Below, piece after piece: positions 1 through 11,032 of a stretch of 64,000 nt of DNA. The notes under the pieces were generated by a model that worked only from the letters and a program-made list of their open reading frames with translations, was not told the origin of the DNA and ran no database searches. Positions within the stretch are counted from its first letter, which is position 1. The number at the start of each line of letters is the position of its first letter. The position numbers and the translations under genes were made by a program. Origin of the DNA: Diphasiastrum complanatum (lineage: Eukaryota > Streptophyta > Lycopodiopsida > Lycopodiales > Lycopodiaceae); contig CM055106.1 in assembly GCA_029204225.1 (NCBI GenBank), forward strand, positions 18,052,149 to 18,116,148, given 5' to 3'.

Positions 1-306
1 GGATCCCGGTACCGCAGATCCATACTGATTCGCGGTACCACAATATTTAATATTTTTTAGTATATAATATTTTTTAATATTTAATATATTACTGTATTTT
101 TTTTTAACCTAATCCCCCCCCTCGCTTCATCTCTCTCCCTGCCCGTCGCCCTACTGTCCGCGCCCTCCCGGCTGTCTTCGCATTGCACTAATCGCGTCCT
201 CCCCTGCTATTGCTATTTCGGCCTTTATTGTGGTTTTTTCAAGCCTTCCGACTCCTATCGCACCCACAGAGATCTCTGCCTTCTTTCCCCAGTCCTTTCT
301 ACAGAG

Positions 307-3300
307 ATGGTGCATTCCAACCTTGCCGATCTGTGGGACGAGGTGGACATTGTCAGGCGGGTTCCCGACAAGTCTAACAAGTCCGGTGCAAGGATAGTGC
401 GTTGTCGATATTGCCCGACAAAGTTCGTTGCCACCCTCACTCGCCTTAAAGGTCACCTACTCAGCGCATGCGCGAGAGATGGTGGCACACTGAATGCTGC
501 CCCCTGTGCCAGCATATCCGTTCCCGTCAGGCAGCGACTTTTAGATACCTACGGGCCACGTCTTGTGGCGGGGGAGAACACCATTTCGGAGGGTGTTCTT
601 CGGTTTTGCACTGTTCCTTACGTGGTTGACCCCGAGTTGCTGCCTGCTTGGCTGGCACGCACGAGGAGAGGGAGTGCATCCTCGTCCAGTCCCTTTGCCC
701 CTCGTCCCTCTCAGACAGTTCCACCTCACGCACCCCCATCTGCACCCATTCCGGTGGATCCTGTCCCACCGCGTCCGCCAGTTGCCACTGTGGTTCCACC
801 ACCACCTACTGTTGCTCGCACTCCCCCAGTTTACGACTTTCTCATGGACTCTCCGCCTCCCGAGCAGGAGCAGGCCCCGGATGCCAGTGACGAGGCCTTC
901 CAGGATGTTGAGGAGATCCCTTCCTCCCTCCCTTCACATCCGGATGACCACCCTACCCAGCAGTTTTCGTATCCCATGCCAGATGTCCACCCTCCACCAG
1001 TGTACCCCACTTACGCTGCTGCACCCATCCCGGCCAGTGCATCCCACTCTCCCCATTCCACGTCTACAGCTGATGCATCCACTAGTGCCCAGGCTGTCGC
1101 GTCATCATCCAATCCCGTCACGTTTGGTGCATTGTGCTGGAGGTCCGCTACCCGTCGCCTAGCTGGGAGAGTTCTTAGGCAGCAGAGCATTCGCGGCGCG
1201 CATCAGCCGCACATGGATAGAGAGGCCACACAGGCCATGGCCAGCCTGATTTATGAGTTGAACCTTCCATTTGCCATCACCAACTCCGAGCCCTTCAGAA
1301 GGGCCTTCCGCCTTGCACAGTCTGTCAGCCCTAGCTGGAGAGTCCCTAGTTCAGAGGTTGTCCGCACACACATGCTGAGGGATAGGGTCGAGTCACTGTC
1401 TAGAGAGATGGAGCCTCTACGTCGCCACTGGGCCACTTACGGTTGCAGCATCATGTCCGATGGCTGGACTGATGTCAGGAGGAGGCCGATCCTCAACATA
1501 CTGGTCTCCAGCTGCATGGGCACACAGTTTTTGAGGGCAGTGGATTGCAGCAGGGGGGGGGGGAGAGAGTCATATCTGCAGAGTTCATGTTTGATGTCAT
1601 CAGGTCTTCCATCATGTCCATAGGCCCACATCATGTCGTCACAGTGGTGACGGACAATGCCACGAACTGCATTCAGATGGGTGTACTGCTAGAGGCCGAG
1701 TTCCCTCACATTGTTCATACCCCCTGTGCCGCGCACGGCATAGACCTTCTGATGGGGGACATAGGTGCACTTCCCTGGGTTAGAGCCATCGTCCATGAGG
1801 CCCTCTTCCTGGTGACTTTTGTCACGAGGAAGAGGCGTGTTCTTGCCATGTTCCGGGTGTTCAGCCATCTAGACCTCCGTAAGCCAGCCCCCACACGCTT
1901 TGCATTCGACTTGGTGGTCATCGACCGTCTGATCAGGTGCAGGGCGCAGCTTCTACAGATGGTTGCCAGTGATCTTTGGTGTGCCTATACATTTCCGCGC
2001 ACTGAGGATGGAGAGCACTTTTCTTCCACGGTGAGGGGAGACCAGTTTTGGAGGGATGCACAGACATTGTCAGGACTGCTTCGACCACTTTACATTGTGC
2101 TCCGCATGGCTGACAGCGAGGGGTCGACACTTGGACTGGTATATGAGCTCATGGACCGGATTGGACAGTTCCTGCAGCTGCCCATCTTGCAGCCAGAGAG
2201 GTAAGCGGTACAGTGTTGTAATTGTTCTTTATCTTTTCAGTGTTTGCTAGTTTGTTTTTCTGTCGATGTTACGCTTTTTCGTAATGCCCTAAACCACATG
2301 CCTCTCACCTGCAGGATGACAGAGCTGAAGTTCATCTGGGAGACGCGGTGGAACTACTTCCACAGGAGTATCCACAGCGTTGCACACATGTTGCATCCCC
2401 TCTTCCTCTCTCCGACACAGATCGCAGACAAGGAGCTCGAGGCCGATTGGCTTCAGTACATTCACAGGGTGGGTCCACACATAGGTTTGGATCCTATCAG
2501 GCTCATGGAGGAGCTCGTTGCATTTCGTTTCGGCATGGGCACATTCGGCCACCCGGCTGCTCAGGATCCAGAGAGGAGGCAGCTACCCATTACCTAGTGG
2601 ACCATGTTCGGTAGCACATACCCATCTATACAGCGTCTTGCACTGCGTGTCCTTTCTCAGGTATGCATCTCATTTTATCCTCCATTGTTGTGTTTCGTTG
2701 AAGACAATGTGCTGAAGTATTTCAATGCACGCACCACAGGATTGTGCTGCCTCCGTGTGTGAGCGTAATTGGAGCACATGGGCACTCATTCACACGAGAA
2801 GAAAAAACCGGTTGTCAGTGAGTCAGTTGGAGCGGTTGGTGTTCTGTAGCACCAACGCACGTCTCGCTAGGAGACTTCCAACCATTATGAGCGCATTGCA
2901 GGTGATAAGCTAACCTTTCATAGCATGTTGGTTGACTCCTGGTATGTTGGTTTCATTTCTTGATAGAGTTGTTTCTCTGACATGCCAATTTTGAACCTTG
3001 CAGACGAAGATATCCGATTTGGAGCGCCAGGTTGACTTGCCTACGGACAGCACCCATTCCATGCCTGCAGATGACCTGGGCACACAGTTGATGGCAGAGA
3101 GAGAGAGAGGGAGCTTGCCGAGATGAGAGAGAGAGAGCTTGGGCTTGAGCACAGAGAGCCCCCATTGTACGAGGCAGATGAGCCAGTGTCAGAGGATGAT
3201 CAGGATGAGGATGAGCCTATTCGGGTTGTGTTCGCCAGATCAGAACGGGATGAGGCATATGATACAGGTGTTGGGCACACGCCTAGAGTAGGGGTCATAG

Positions 3301-4641
3301 GTGCATCACGTGGTAGAGGTGGGACACATGCCACAGATTATACCGGGAGACGGGCAAGGCACACAGGGGGGGCCAGTGGCATACCTTCTTATGTTGATAT
3401 GATGGAGGAGGCTCTTGATAGGGGGCAGACTGATTTGGGTTTACCTTCCGCAGCTGCTTGGATGTGTGCATCACAGAGCCATAGGCATTTCTATGACAGC
3501 ACACCAGAGGAGTCACCAGATGACTTTGATTGTACCGATTGAGAGGCCATGCCGGGTCCGCATGGTGCACAGGATGAGGCACGGGATGTTCCCGAGGATG
3601 GTGCTCATGATGAGTCCCAGAGCCTGGACCATTTGTATTTGGATGCCCAGCTGAACGACTTGATTGCAGACTTGGATTCAGAGGCCCAGCAGATGCCGAG
3701 CGTCAGGGCACCCCCATCCTCTCTAGCCAGCATGCCCTACACAGAGTCTCAGCCAGAGCAGCTACACGAGGTGCCTGCAGTTCCTCCAGTTCCTCAGAGG
3801 GTGTATGTGCGCCACACAGCACCTCCAGTGCCACCGATACCGTTGAGGCCTTCAGCCTCTTCATCGCCATCCACTTTTGCAGCAGCGGGTCTCCATGGCA
3901 GGCCACCATCTGTGCCCAGATCTTCTCTTGCAGCACCCACATCTACAGACGCTCCTCCAGTGGCAGCACCCACGGCACATCCTCCTCCATTGGCAGCACC
4001 CACGGCACCGGCTCCTCCTTTGGCAGCACCCACAGCACATCCTCCTCCTTTGGCAGCACCCAGGATGTACCAGTACCGTCCACCACAGCGCCCCTTTCAG
4101 TACTTAGTACTTGCCTCCTACAGGGACGGCCCCTCCACATCTAGTTCCTCCACCAGCAGCAGGCCCACGGGCACACACTCCTCGGACCTATCCTCCACTA
4201 TCAGCTGCACAGGAACACCCATCTTTGGCTACTCTATCCCAGCCGGCCGCAGCTTGGGCTCAGCCTAGTCAGCCTAGTGATCTGCAAGGGGGTGATGAGG
4301 CATTGACGGCTCCCCTCGTCCGCAAGAGGCCAGGAAGGCCCAAGAGTGCACCGAACAAGAAAGGCAGGGCACAAAAACTGCCAAGAAAGAGAGGACGACC
4401 TCGTAGGGCTCCAGTTGCTGGTAGAGGTACTGTATTACAGCCAACTGCAGCAGGTGTTGTTAGTTTAGCCTGCTTGGGGGCTGATGCGGAGGTAGATTGG
4501 GAGCATGAGGATGACGACTCTTCCCCCTTGGATACACAGCCCATGTCAGTACCAGACAGACATAGATATCAGTTGCGAGAGTCAGCTCGGGGCCTTGAGT
4601 TGTCTCCGGAACATTCATCTGAGTTTGAGGCAGAGCATTGA
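307..4641 (+). pseudogene. hAT transposase pseudogene (BED finger, DUF659, dimerisation domain, AT-hooks)
   Basis: The ATG at 307 opens a BED-type zinc finger (C33, C36, H50, C55), then a Pro/Ser-rich linker, then DUF659 (CSIMSDGWTDVRRRP, VVTDNATNC, HTPCAAHGIDLL). The C-terminal dimerisation domain follows (WTMFGSTYPSIQRLALRVLSQ is at 2597-2660, with ERNWST and RRKNRLS in 2740-2901). Likely introns are 2201-2314, 2661-2739 and 2902-3003; each has GT-AG ends and restores frame. A further acidic/Pro-rich tail ends in two AT-hook motifs (KRPGRPKS, RKRGRPRR, about 4320-4410). It is broken in several places: a frameshift in the G run at 1552-1562, TAG at 2595-2597 where a Trp of the WW motif is expected, a GA-run frameshift near 3100, TGA at 3540-3542 in an otherwise open frame, and a frame change near 4105. 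The family assignment is firm; the AT-hook tail as part of the same protein is inference. Confidence 0.85.
3930..4055 (+). repeat. 30-bp coding minisatellite in the transposase tail
   Basis: About four copies of a 30-bp unit beginning GCAGCACCCACGGCACATCC (the first copy is 33 bp). They encode repeats of the form AAPTAHPPPL. All length changes are multiples of three, so the array expanded while the frame was still translated. Confidence 0.8.
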
Positions 4642-4989
4642 TTGTAGCTCCGTCATTTTATTTTTAGCAGTTTGATATCATGTTCCATGTTTGGCGGCCA
4701 GATGGTCGAACACTGTATTCAAACCAATTTTCATATTATATTTGGTGTTGGACGTATTCTATTCACTGCACAATGTGTATTTGTCAATTTGTAATTGTGA
4801 TGTTCTACTTGCAGTTTTACTTCAAATGGTGTGTGCGTGTTTTCAATTAGTTTTCAGTACAGAGTTTGAGTCGAGTCTCTCGCAGCATCTCTGCAATGTC
4901 TGCTTCTTGCTTCCGATGCCTTTCGTTGTGCCTTCGGACATCTTCCTCGAGCTTCCTCCTGGCTTCGCCCTCCGCCATCTCATGACACC

Positions 4990-5200
4990 CTGTTGCTCGA
5001 AATGACCCTCACAGCCTCTCACAGCCTCTCAATGGCTCTCACTGGCTCTCTCACAGCCCCCCTCTCACAGCCTCTCACTCGGTCTATCACACAGCCTCTC
5101 ACAATGCCTCTCTCTCACAGCCTCCCACTGGCTCTCCCTCACAGCTTCTCACAATGCCTCTCACCCCCTCTCACTGGCTCTCTCACTGTCTCGTGAGTGC
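4990..5200 (+). repeat. Degenerate short tandem array, CTCACAGCCT-like
   Basis: Pyrimidine-rich region made of many imperfect 10-14 bp units (CTCACAGCCT, CTCACTGGCT, CTCACAATGC). It lies between the transposase stop and the 85-bp array, inside the hAT element. Long open frames here are a by-product of the repeats. Confidence 0.75.
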
Positions 5201-5235
5201 CTATTTAACCCCACAGCCTGTTTCCCAATTTGCTT

Positions 5236-5505
5236 TTGTTGATGATCCCATGTGCTACTATACCTGCCCCATGTGCTGATCCCCCACATGCTGCACTGCG
5301 ATTGGGTCCATGGTCTGCTCCTCCACAGTGCCCATGTGACGGTGTACCTGTCCGGATGTATTGCTCCCCCACATGCTGCACTCCGATTGGGTCCATGGTC
5401 TGCTCCTCCACAGTGCCCATGTGCTACTGTACCTGCCCCATGTATTGCTCCCCCACATGCCGCACTCCAATTGGGTCCGCTCTCCCACAGTGCCCCCAGT
5501 ACAGT
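5236..5505 (+). repeat. 84/85-bp tandem repeat, about 3 copies, hAT 3' region
   Basis: The marker CCCCCACATGC begins at 5281, 5366 and 5450, so the spacing is 85 and 84 bp. Each unit carries ATTGGGTCC, a CTCC(T)CCACAGTGCCC block and ACCTGYCC. Open frames in several phases on both strands come from the repeat and are not genes. Subterminal tandem repeats are common in hAT elements and can bind transposase; that role is inferred here. Confidence 0.85.
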
Positions 5506-5649
5506 CCCCCTGTACAGTAACATCTTAGTTTTTACCTAGTTTTAGCCTATTAAAAGGTTTTTTTTTTTTTTTAAATGATAAAAAATATTATTTTTGTGGT
5601 GCCGCCCTGGTACCGCTGGTCCGAGGGCGGCACCATAACCACGGTACCA

Positions 5650-5677
5650 CCATTATGGTACCGCGGTACCATAATGG
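5650..5677. repeat. 28-bp perfect palindrome at hAT right end
   Basis: The two 14-nt halves, CCATTATGGTACCG and its reverse complement, join without a spacer. A further imperfect hairpin (GGTGCCGCCCT ... AGGGCGGCACC) lies at about 5600-5634. Both fall inside the last 100 bp of the hAT element. Confidence 0.9.
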
Positions 5678-5715
5678 CGGTACCACGTGCCACTATGATA
5701 TATATATATATATAT

Positions 5716-6057
5716 CATAGTTGCACGTTTGAACCGCGTCCAAAAAGGTGTTCAGAAACGAGTTTCTGAAACGTGTTTCTGGTTTGGGACCGCGTTTCTC
5801 AGAAACGTTTTTTTTTTTAATATTTTATTTTTGTGGTCAATATGGGTATCAAATTAAAGCATTAATTAAGGGCAGTGTAGGTTGCCGAATGTTTCAGGTA
5901 CATTGTGGTCCAGTTTAGGTGCATTAATTCCTAGTGGATTCTGTCAATCCCTGTAGCTTTTTTAATATCTGTTTATATTTTCGTTCAGAGATTCTGAATC
6001 CAGAAACGCGTTTCTGGAAACGTTTTTCTCCAGGAAAAGTGTTTCTGTGCAACTGTG
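5716..6057 (+). mobile_element. Short non-autonomous hAT-type element (MITE), copy A, with 8-bp target duplication
   Basis: The ends are CATAGTTGCAC and GTGCAACTGTG (near-perfect inverted repeats). ATATATAT flanks it at 5708-5715 and 6058-6065. Both end regions carry GAAACG/CGTTTC arrays, including the 18-bp palindrome CCAGAAACGCGTTTCTGG at 6000-6017. It has no coding capacity. A second full-length copy lies at 51008-51311 and a partial one at about 9243-9461, both in opposite orientation. The flanking (AT)n makes this particular duplication weaker proof than the others. It abuts the large hAT element across only 18 bp of (AT)9. Confidence 0.85.
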
Positions 6058-6113
6058 ATATATATTATACTAACCCTTTCATGGGTCAAAAACCTGAAAG
6101 GGGAATTAAAAAC

Positions 6114-6216
6114 CATAAGTAACGTTTTCAACATTTGAAACTTGGGATTCAAATGCTTGAGACACTTTTGAAGCATTTAAGTTTTGAGCACTCAAAAACG
6201 TTTGAATGCTACTATG
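6114..6216. repeat. Possible small inverted-repeat element
   Basis: Begins CATAAGTAACG and ends TGCTACTATG. The interior has inverted blocks such as TCAAATGCTT / AAGCATTTAA. The flanks (TTAAAAAC and GTGGTATG) do not match, so no target duplication is visible. It is called only on shape and resemblance to neighbouring elements. Confidence 0.35.
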
Positions 6217-6432
6217 GTGGTATGCTTGATTTGATTCGTCACCATAAAGAACCAAAGATATGAGCACCAAAACTGTAAATTCAAGCCTGAAGTAATCATT
6301 GCACGTAATGAAACCTTGTCGTATAATACTGCATATTATCATGCTTCATGTTGTGTGGTCTATTGCCTGCTCCTTGAATGATCATGATTTCAAATGTACT
6401 TGCCCAATGCAACAAGTGTAATATGCCCAAAT

Positions 6433-7362
6433 TCACTTCTTTCGCTCCCTTCTCCACTTATAAACGGGCAGTTCAGATGGTACTGTGATTTCATTCTCCC
6501 GCAACTTCCTCTTTCTTCCTTTCCCCTGTGATAAGCCACAGACACAGATTGACAAAATGATTCCTGACATAGTCACGAATACTCAATCTTTCAAACAAGA
6601 CAAAATTTATATTCCGAAATCCACATTTCTCACCTACGTTCAACAGCAAAGGACAAATTCATTGAACTATTTCACTTAGTTAGCATATAAGCTAGAATAT
6701 TAGAGAAGAAAAACCTATTGTATCATCATGTGAACCAACCTTGTACCTTCTCTTAAACAATTCTAGTCCAGATTAACTGATAGTACAGTTTCTTTTTAAC
6801 TGTCATTAGCATACCATTAACTCTCTTTGCAGGCCCATCGTTGTGATAACATTGCTCAGCTTCTCAAACCGTTCAGCACGTTCTCGCAGTTCTCTGTACG
6901 ATGCATCTCGAGCCCTGTAGGAGCCAACAAGACACAATCGACCACTATATTTCTTTCTCAAAGCAAAGCTATTGAACTTCCAAAGGAAACAACACCTATA
7001 GATTGCATATCTCTTTATGAGATTGAAATACATCCAAATCCACAAATTTGATCATGTACTATCTAGATACTCTTGAGTAGACACAAATGCCCACTTATGG
7101 CATCTTCGTGCAAGTCTTTGGGTTAGATTTTTTCTTAAAGTAGATTCAGAGCTCAATTTTTGGATAGGCCATTAGATTTTTAACTTGATTGATGCCCATT
7201 TGCAGATTTCCATCAAACAATTTTCAGTTATCAACTTTCGCTCTAACCGCCTCAGGATATTGAAGAATCAAAAAGCTGAAAATTTTAACAAAATGTTGCA
7301 AATATTCAGAGTACCTTCAGAGGTATCCATACATTTCAAAATTTCAAAGTAGTATTTTCATT

Positions 7363-7440
<78 letters not shown>

Positions 7441-8500
7441 AGATATTATCTGAATTATCCCCTACAAGCAGGCTTATAACCTTACCCTGACTTTTGCAGA
7501 AGAAAATAAAGGTGCATGTGACTGCAACCTCAAATGGTTAGCTTTAGTGTAAAAGTAACATGAGTGGGCTGCTATCGTAAAGGCTGGTGTCAATGCCATT
7601 TACATTCTCTGTTAGGTTAACTTTGAACATCCTAATAGAAATAGTTCAATTTAACCTAAAGGCTGGCCCTAAGAAGAAGCAACAACCAGCAACAAGAAGT
7701 CAAGAATTGAAATAGACACAGAATAAAAAAGGAGATGAAACTTAAAGCAGGACCATGGATTGCAAGAGATTGATTACTTAGATTGCAAGATGTCCCCCTG
7801 ATTGTACCCAGTGTGACTCCAGTGTCCACTTACCAAATTCATGCCAAGTCAACATTTAACCATCTATTTGAGATAAGAAGAGGCTGAAAAGCAGTCTGGT
7901 GAAAGTCGTCTCAGATAATAACATTTACAGGTCGAAACAAAATACTGTAATACATAGGTAAGATGTATCCTTCACTACAAGCTTCAAGATTGCCAGTCTA
8001 CAGAAACTTCAAAGTCATAAGTCCAAAGAATTATTGAAAAAGTTCTCTTTGAGAATAGAATAATTCCCAACACAACACACAAACAGAATCTGTGGCAAGA
8101 TTGTTTCTTGAACTTCCACTTACTTTTTGATACGTTTAGGCAATGTAGCTTTTGAAACTGCTTCCGTCTTGCAAAACATGGTTAGTCTTAACTTTTTTGC
8201 CTCTTCACTGCCACACAAAACATAAAGGGAGTCCCAAGATCTCCAAAATTAAGTCAAATATACAATTCAAAACTCAATTAAAAGCTTTTCAGAAGGTGTA
8301 ACTTTGGCCACACTCCTAGCTACTTTGACATAAATGACTAAATCCAAGCAAGATAAAACATTAAGAATCAAAGGGCAATAATATTCACCCATCTTCAGCA
8401 AAGTATAAGTGCGTATTGCCAGGCTGTTGATCTGTTGAATGCAATGTAGCTTGAAGTCGTTCCACCTTCTGTTCAACATACACTTATAAATACGTACATG

Positions 8501-8531
<31 letters not shown>

Positions 8532-10951
8532 GGATGTTTCTATACTTTAAGGTACCTCCCTACGTCGAACCACGCCAAAAACAACAAAACTTCTAATTTA
8601 AAGGTCCTACACTAATACCATCCCTAACCCATACTATACTATTCAAATTTTTCCCACCAGTTTTAATAAATAAGTTCTAATAAGGTTTTAAGCTTAGTTT
8701 AAACGAATGGACAAGATTTGTTGCCACCCCATCAGGGCAAAATACCACTTTCCATGAAGCTTCCTCACAAACCACTATATATCACCCATTCTCGACCGAC
8801 GTTTCTTCACAACAAGGTGTGAGGAGAGTTCAGCAGGTTGCTCATTGCAGAAAGTGCACCCTATCAAACTTGCCTTCTCTAGTTTCTATTTCATGGTAAG
8901 TGGTTTGTTTCATCTCTTGTTGATGCAATCATCTCTTTAGTTATGAATCATTTCAGATGTATGTGGGAAGTTTTCTCACTCCACATTAGTAATCATAGCA
9001 TCTTTATAGCAAGAATTTATGTGGTGGGAGGTCCCCTGACCAGCGATGGACCATTTCCGAAATTTTACACTCTTTATGTTTTGTAGTAGCCCGCGTTTGG
9101 GGTTTGGGGGGCAATGCCCCCCAACGGCAGGGTCCGGGGGCCTCTTCATGATTTAGCCTTCCAACTCCCTGAGCGAAAACACACTTACTGGGACCATCTG
9201 TGATCGTAACGAACAGGCTAGAGGTTAGTTTTGAATCTTTATCCTTGACAAAACCCAACTTGGATTAATGCACCTGAACTGGACCATCCTGCACCCGAAA
9301 CAGTCGACAAACTACACAGTAATTATGCTCTTAATTAGAGCTTTCATTTGATACCCATATTGCCCATAAAAAAACCAAAAAATATATATATATATAAAAA
9401 ACGTTTCTGGAATTTTTTTGCATTTTTCAGAAACGCGTTTCAGAAACGCAGTGCATCTATGGTTTTAACTACAATAATACATAAACACCACTGTTGTCCA
9501 GCGATGGATAGCCTATTTACTTATCTGTGTACTGAATGATGAAAGGTCACCTTTATGTCCAGCGATGGACCAAAACAAGTTTTCATTCTGTTTCACAGAA
9601 TTATGGCTCAGAATCATGCATAATATGTTACAGCTGAATACACAACATGCATGAAAATTTTTTAGTATCTCTTATGCTACTCTACGATGTGTTCTCAAAT
9701 GCTAGTTTCTACTACGAAGGATTTACTAGCATTCGAATACTAATAGAGAAAACATTTACGTCTTGTGATCATGTCACTCGCTCTAACATGTTATAGCAGT
9801 TGGATTGATGCTATCTCGAGATATTAATTTCGGCAAAATAATTTTGATTCTAAACAAGGATGGATAGACTTTATGTGACAATAGCGCTTTGAATGACTTT
9901 GTTCTAAAGAAAACAAATCACTCGAAGGAATAATATGGCATCCTCTCAAGAAAACACGTCGACAATCATCCAGGTATGACTTCTCCCAACAATTCTCAGG
10001 TTGTGTATAAATCACCTACGTTTTTAGTTTTGTCAAGGGAATGATGCTTTCGTTCTATGGACGTAACCAACTTTCTATGACCAATGCGAATAAATAAAGA
10101 CTTTTTATGCCATAACCTTAAACGCCATACTTCTTAAATTTGATTGTCTACAGCTTACAAACCTGTTTAACAATCCAATAATAAAGACTTATAAGTTATC
10201 CATTTGTGAGGTTTTCGACAGAACTATGCGTAAGATACGTGGTTCTTACATAAGGATTAGAATGGCACGGATCTGCCCTAATACCTTGTAAAAACCGAGA
10301 AGACCTCTTTTATGATTTATAACCTATCCATAAAGAAGTCCTAAGTACCATGGGTTGAATTTGTAGTTATGATAAACATGAGTTTGTTCAGAATGACACT
10401 ATTCAATCATGGCTATAGTAAATGATACCCAGTCAAATGTCATATTAGATTTATGGTGAGATACGACTGGAAAGCATGGATATGCTCGAGAGTATGGACA
10501 GTAATGCGTGACTTGTTTCTCGAAACAAAGGTCACATGGGTTAGAATGGCATGGATTTGCCCTAACACCAGCACACGTGTCCACACCATGTCTTTTAGCT
10601 AGTTTAAATATATACGGTTAGAAACTATTCATACTATTGTTCAAAACAATATAAACTGATATGGACCATTCGCCCATAAACTGATCAGCATGGCACAAGC
10701 CCTGATACGGTAATGTTAGGGCTTGGCCTATCGCTAAAAAACATTCTACTATTTGGGAAGACAGGACTATGATTTAAAATGCTATTTATCATGTTAAGTG
10801 GTATAGCTTCTTTTGGACATGGATAACAACTAACACTCAGCTATGGCACACGTCTTCCCCACTGTACTAACTCGTGCGGTTTTGTGTTGTGGGATGGTGG
10901 CAGGTATCAGTTGGACGTTTTGAAAGTGGTGATGCTTAGAGGAAACTGTGT

Positions 10952-11032
<81 letters not shown>

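Larger units (their letters stand above)
1..5697 (+). mobile_element. hAT DNA transposon, autonomous-type but degenerate (left end outside window)
   Basis: The stretch contains a broken hAT transposase (307-4641), a repeat-rich 3' region, and a right end built from GGTACC/GGCACC palindromes. Positions 31-56, read as reverse complement, resemble 5581-5606 (both AT-rich, then GTGGTRCCGC). This looks like a subterminal inverted repeat pair. The probable right terminus is CACTATG at 5691-5697, the same kind of end seen on the short hAT-type elements at 5716, 45348 and 51008. The left terminus and its target duplication lie before position 1, so the duplication cannot be checked. Element identity is clear from the transposase. 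The exact boundary is inferred. Confidence 0.75.

Noticed and set aside
5236-5505. CRISPR-like array of three spaced repeats
   Set aside because: The whole 85-bp unit is repeated, so there are no unique spacers. The context is a plant transposon.
5161-5539. Cys/Pro-rich and Trp/Gly-rich open frames on both strands
   Set aside because: They follow the 85-bp tandem repeat inside the hAT element; every frame of a repeat unit without stops stays open.
6815-6914. Isolated small coding region or UTP11 pseudogene fragment at 6.8 kb
   Set aside because: Exons at 8124-8207, 8389-8468 and 28520-30699 join to it with perfect phase and give a full-length protein.
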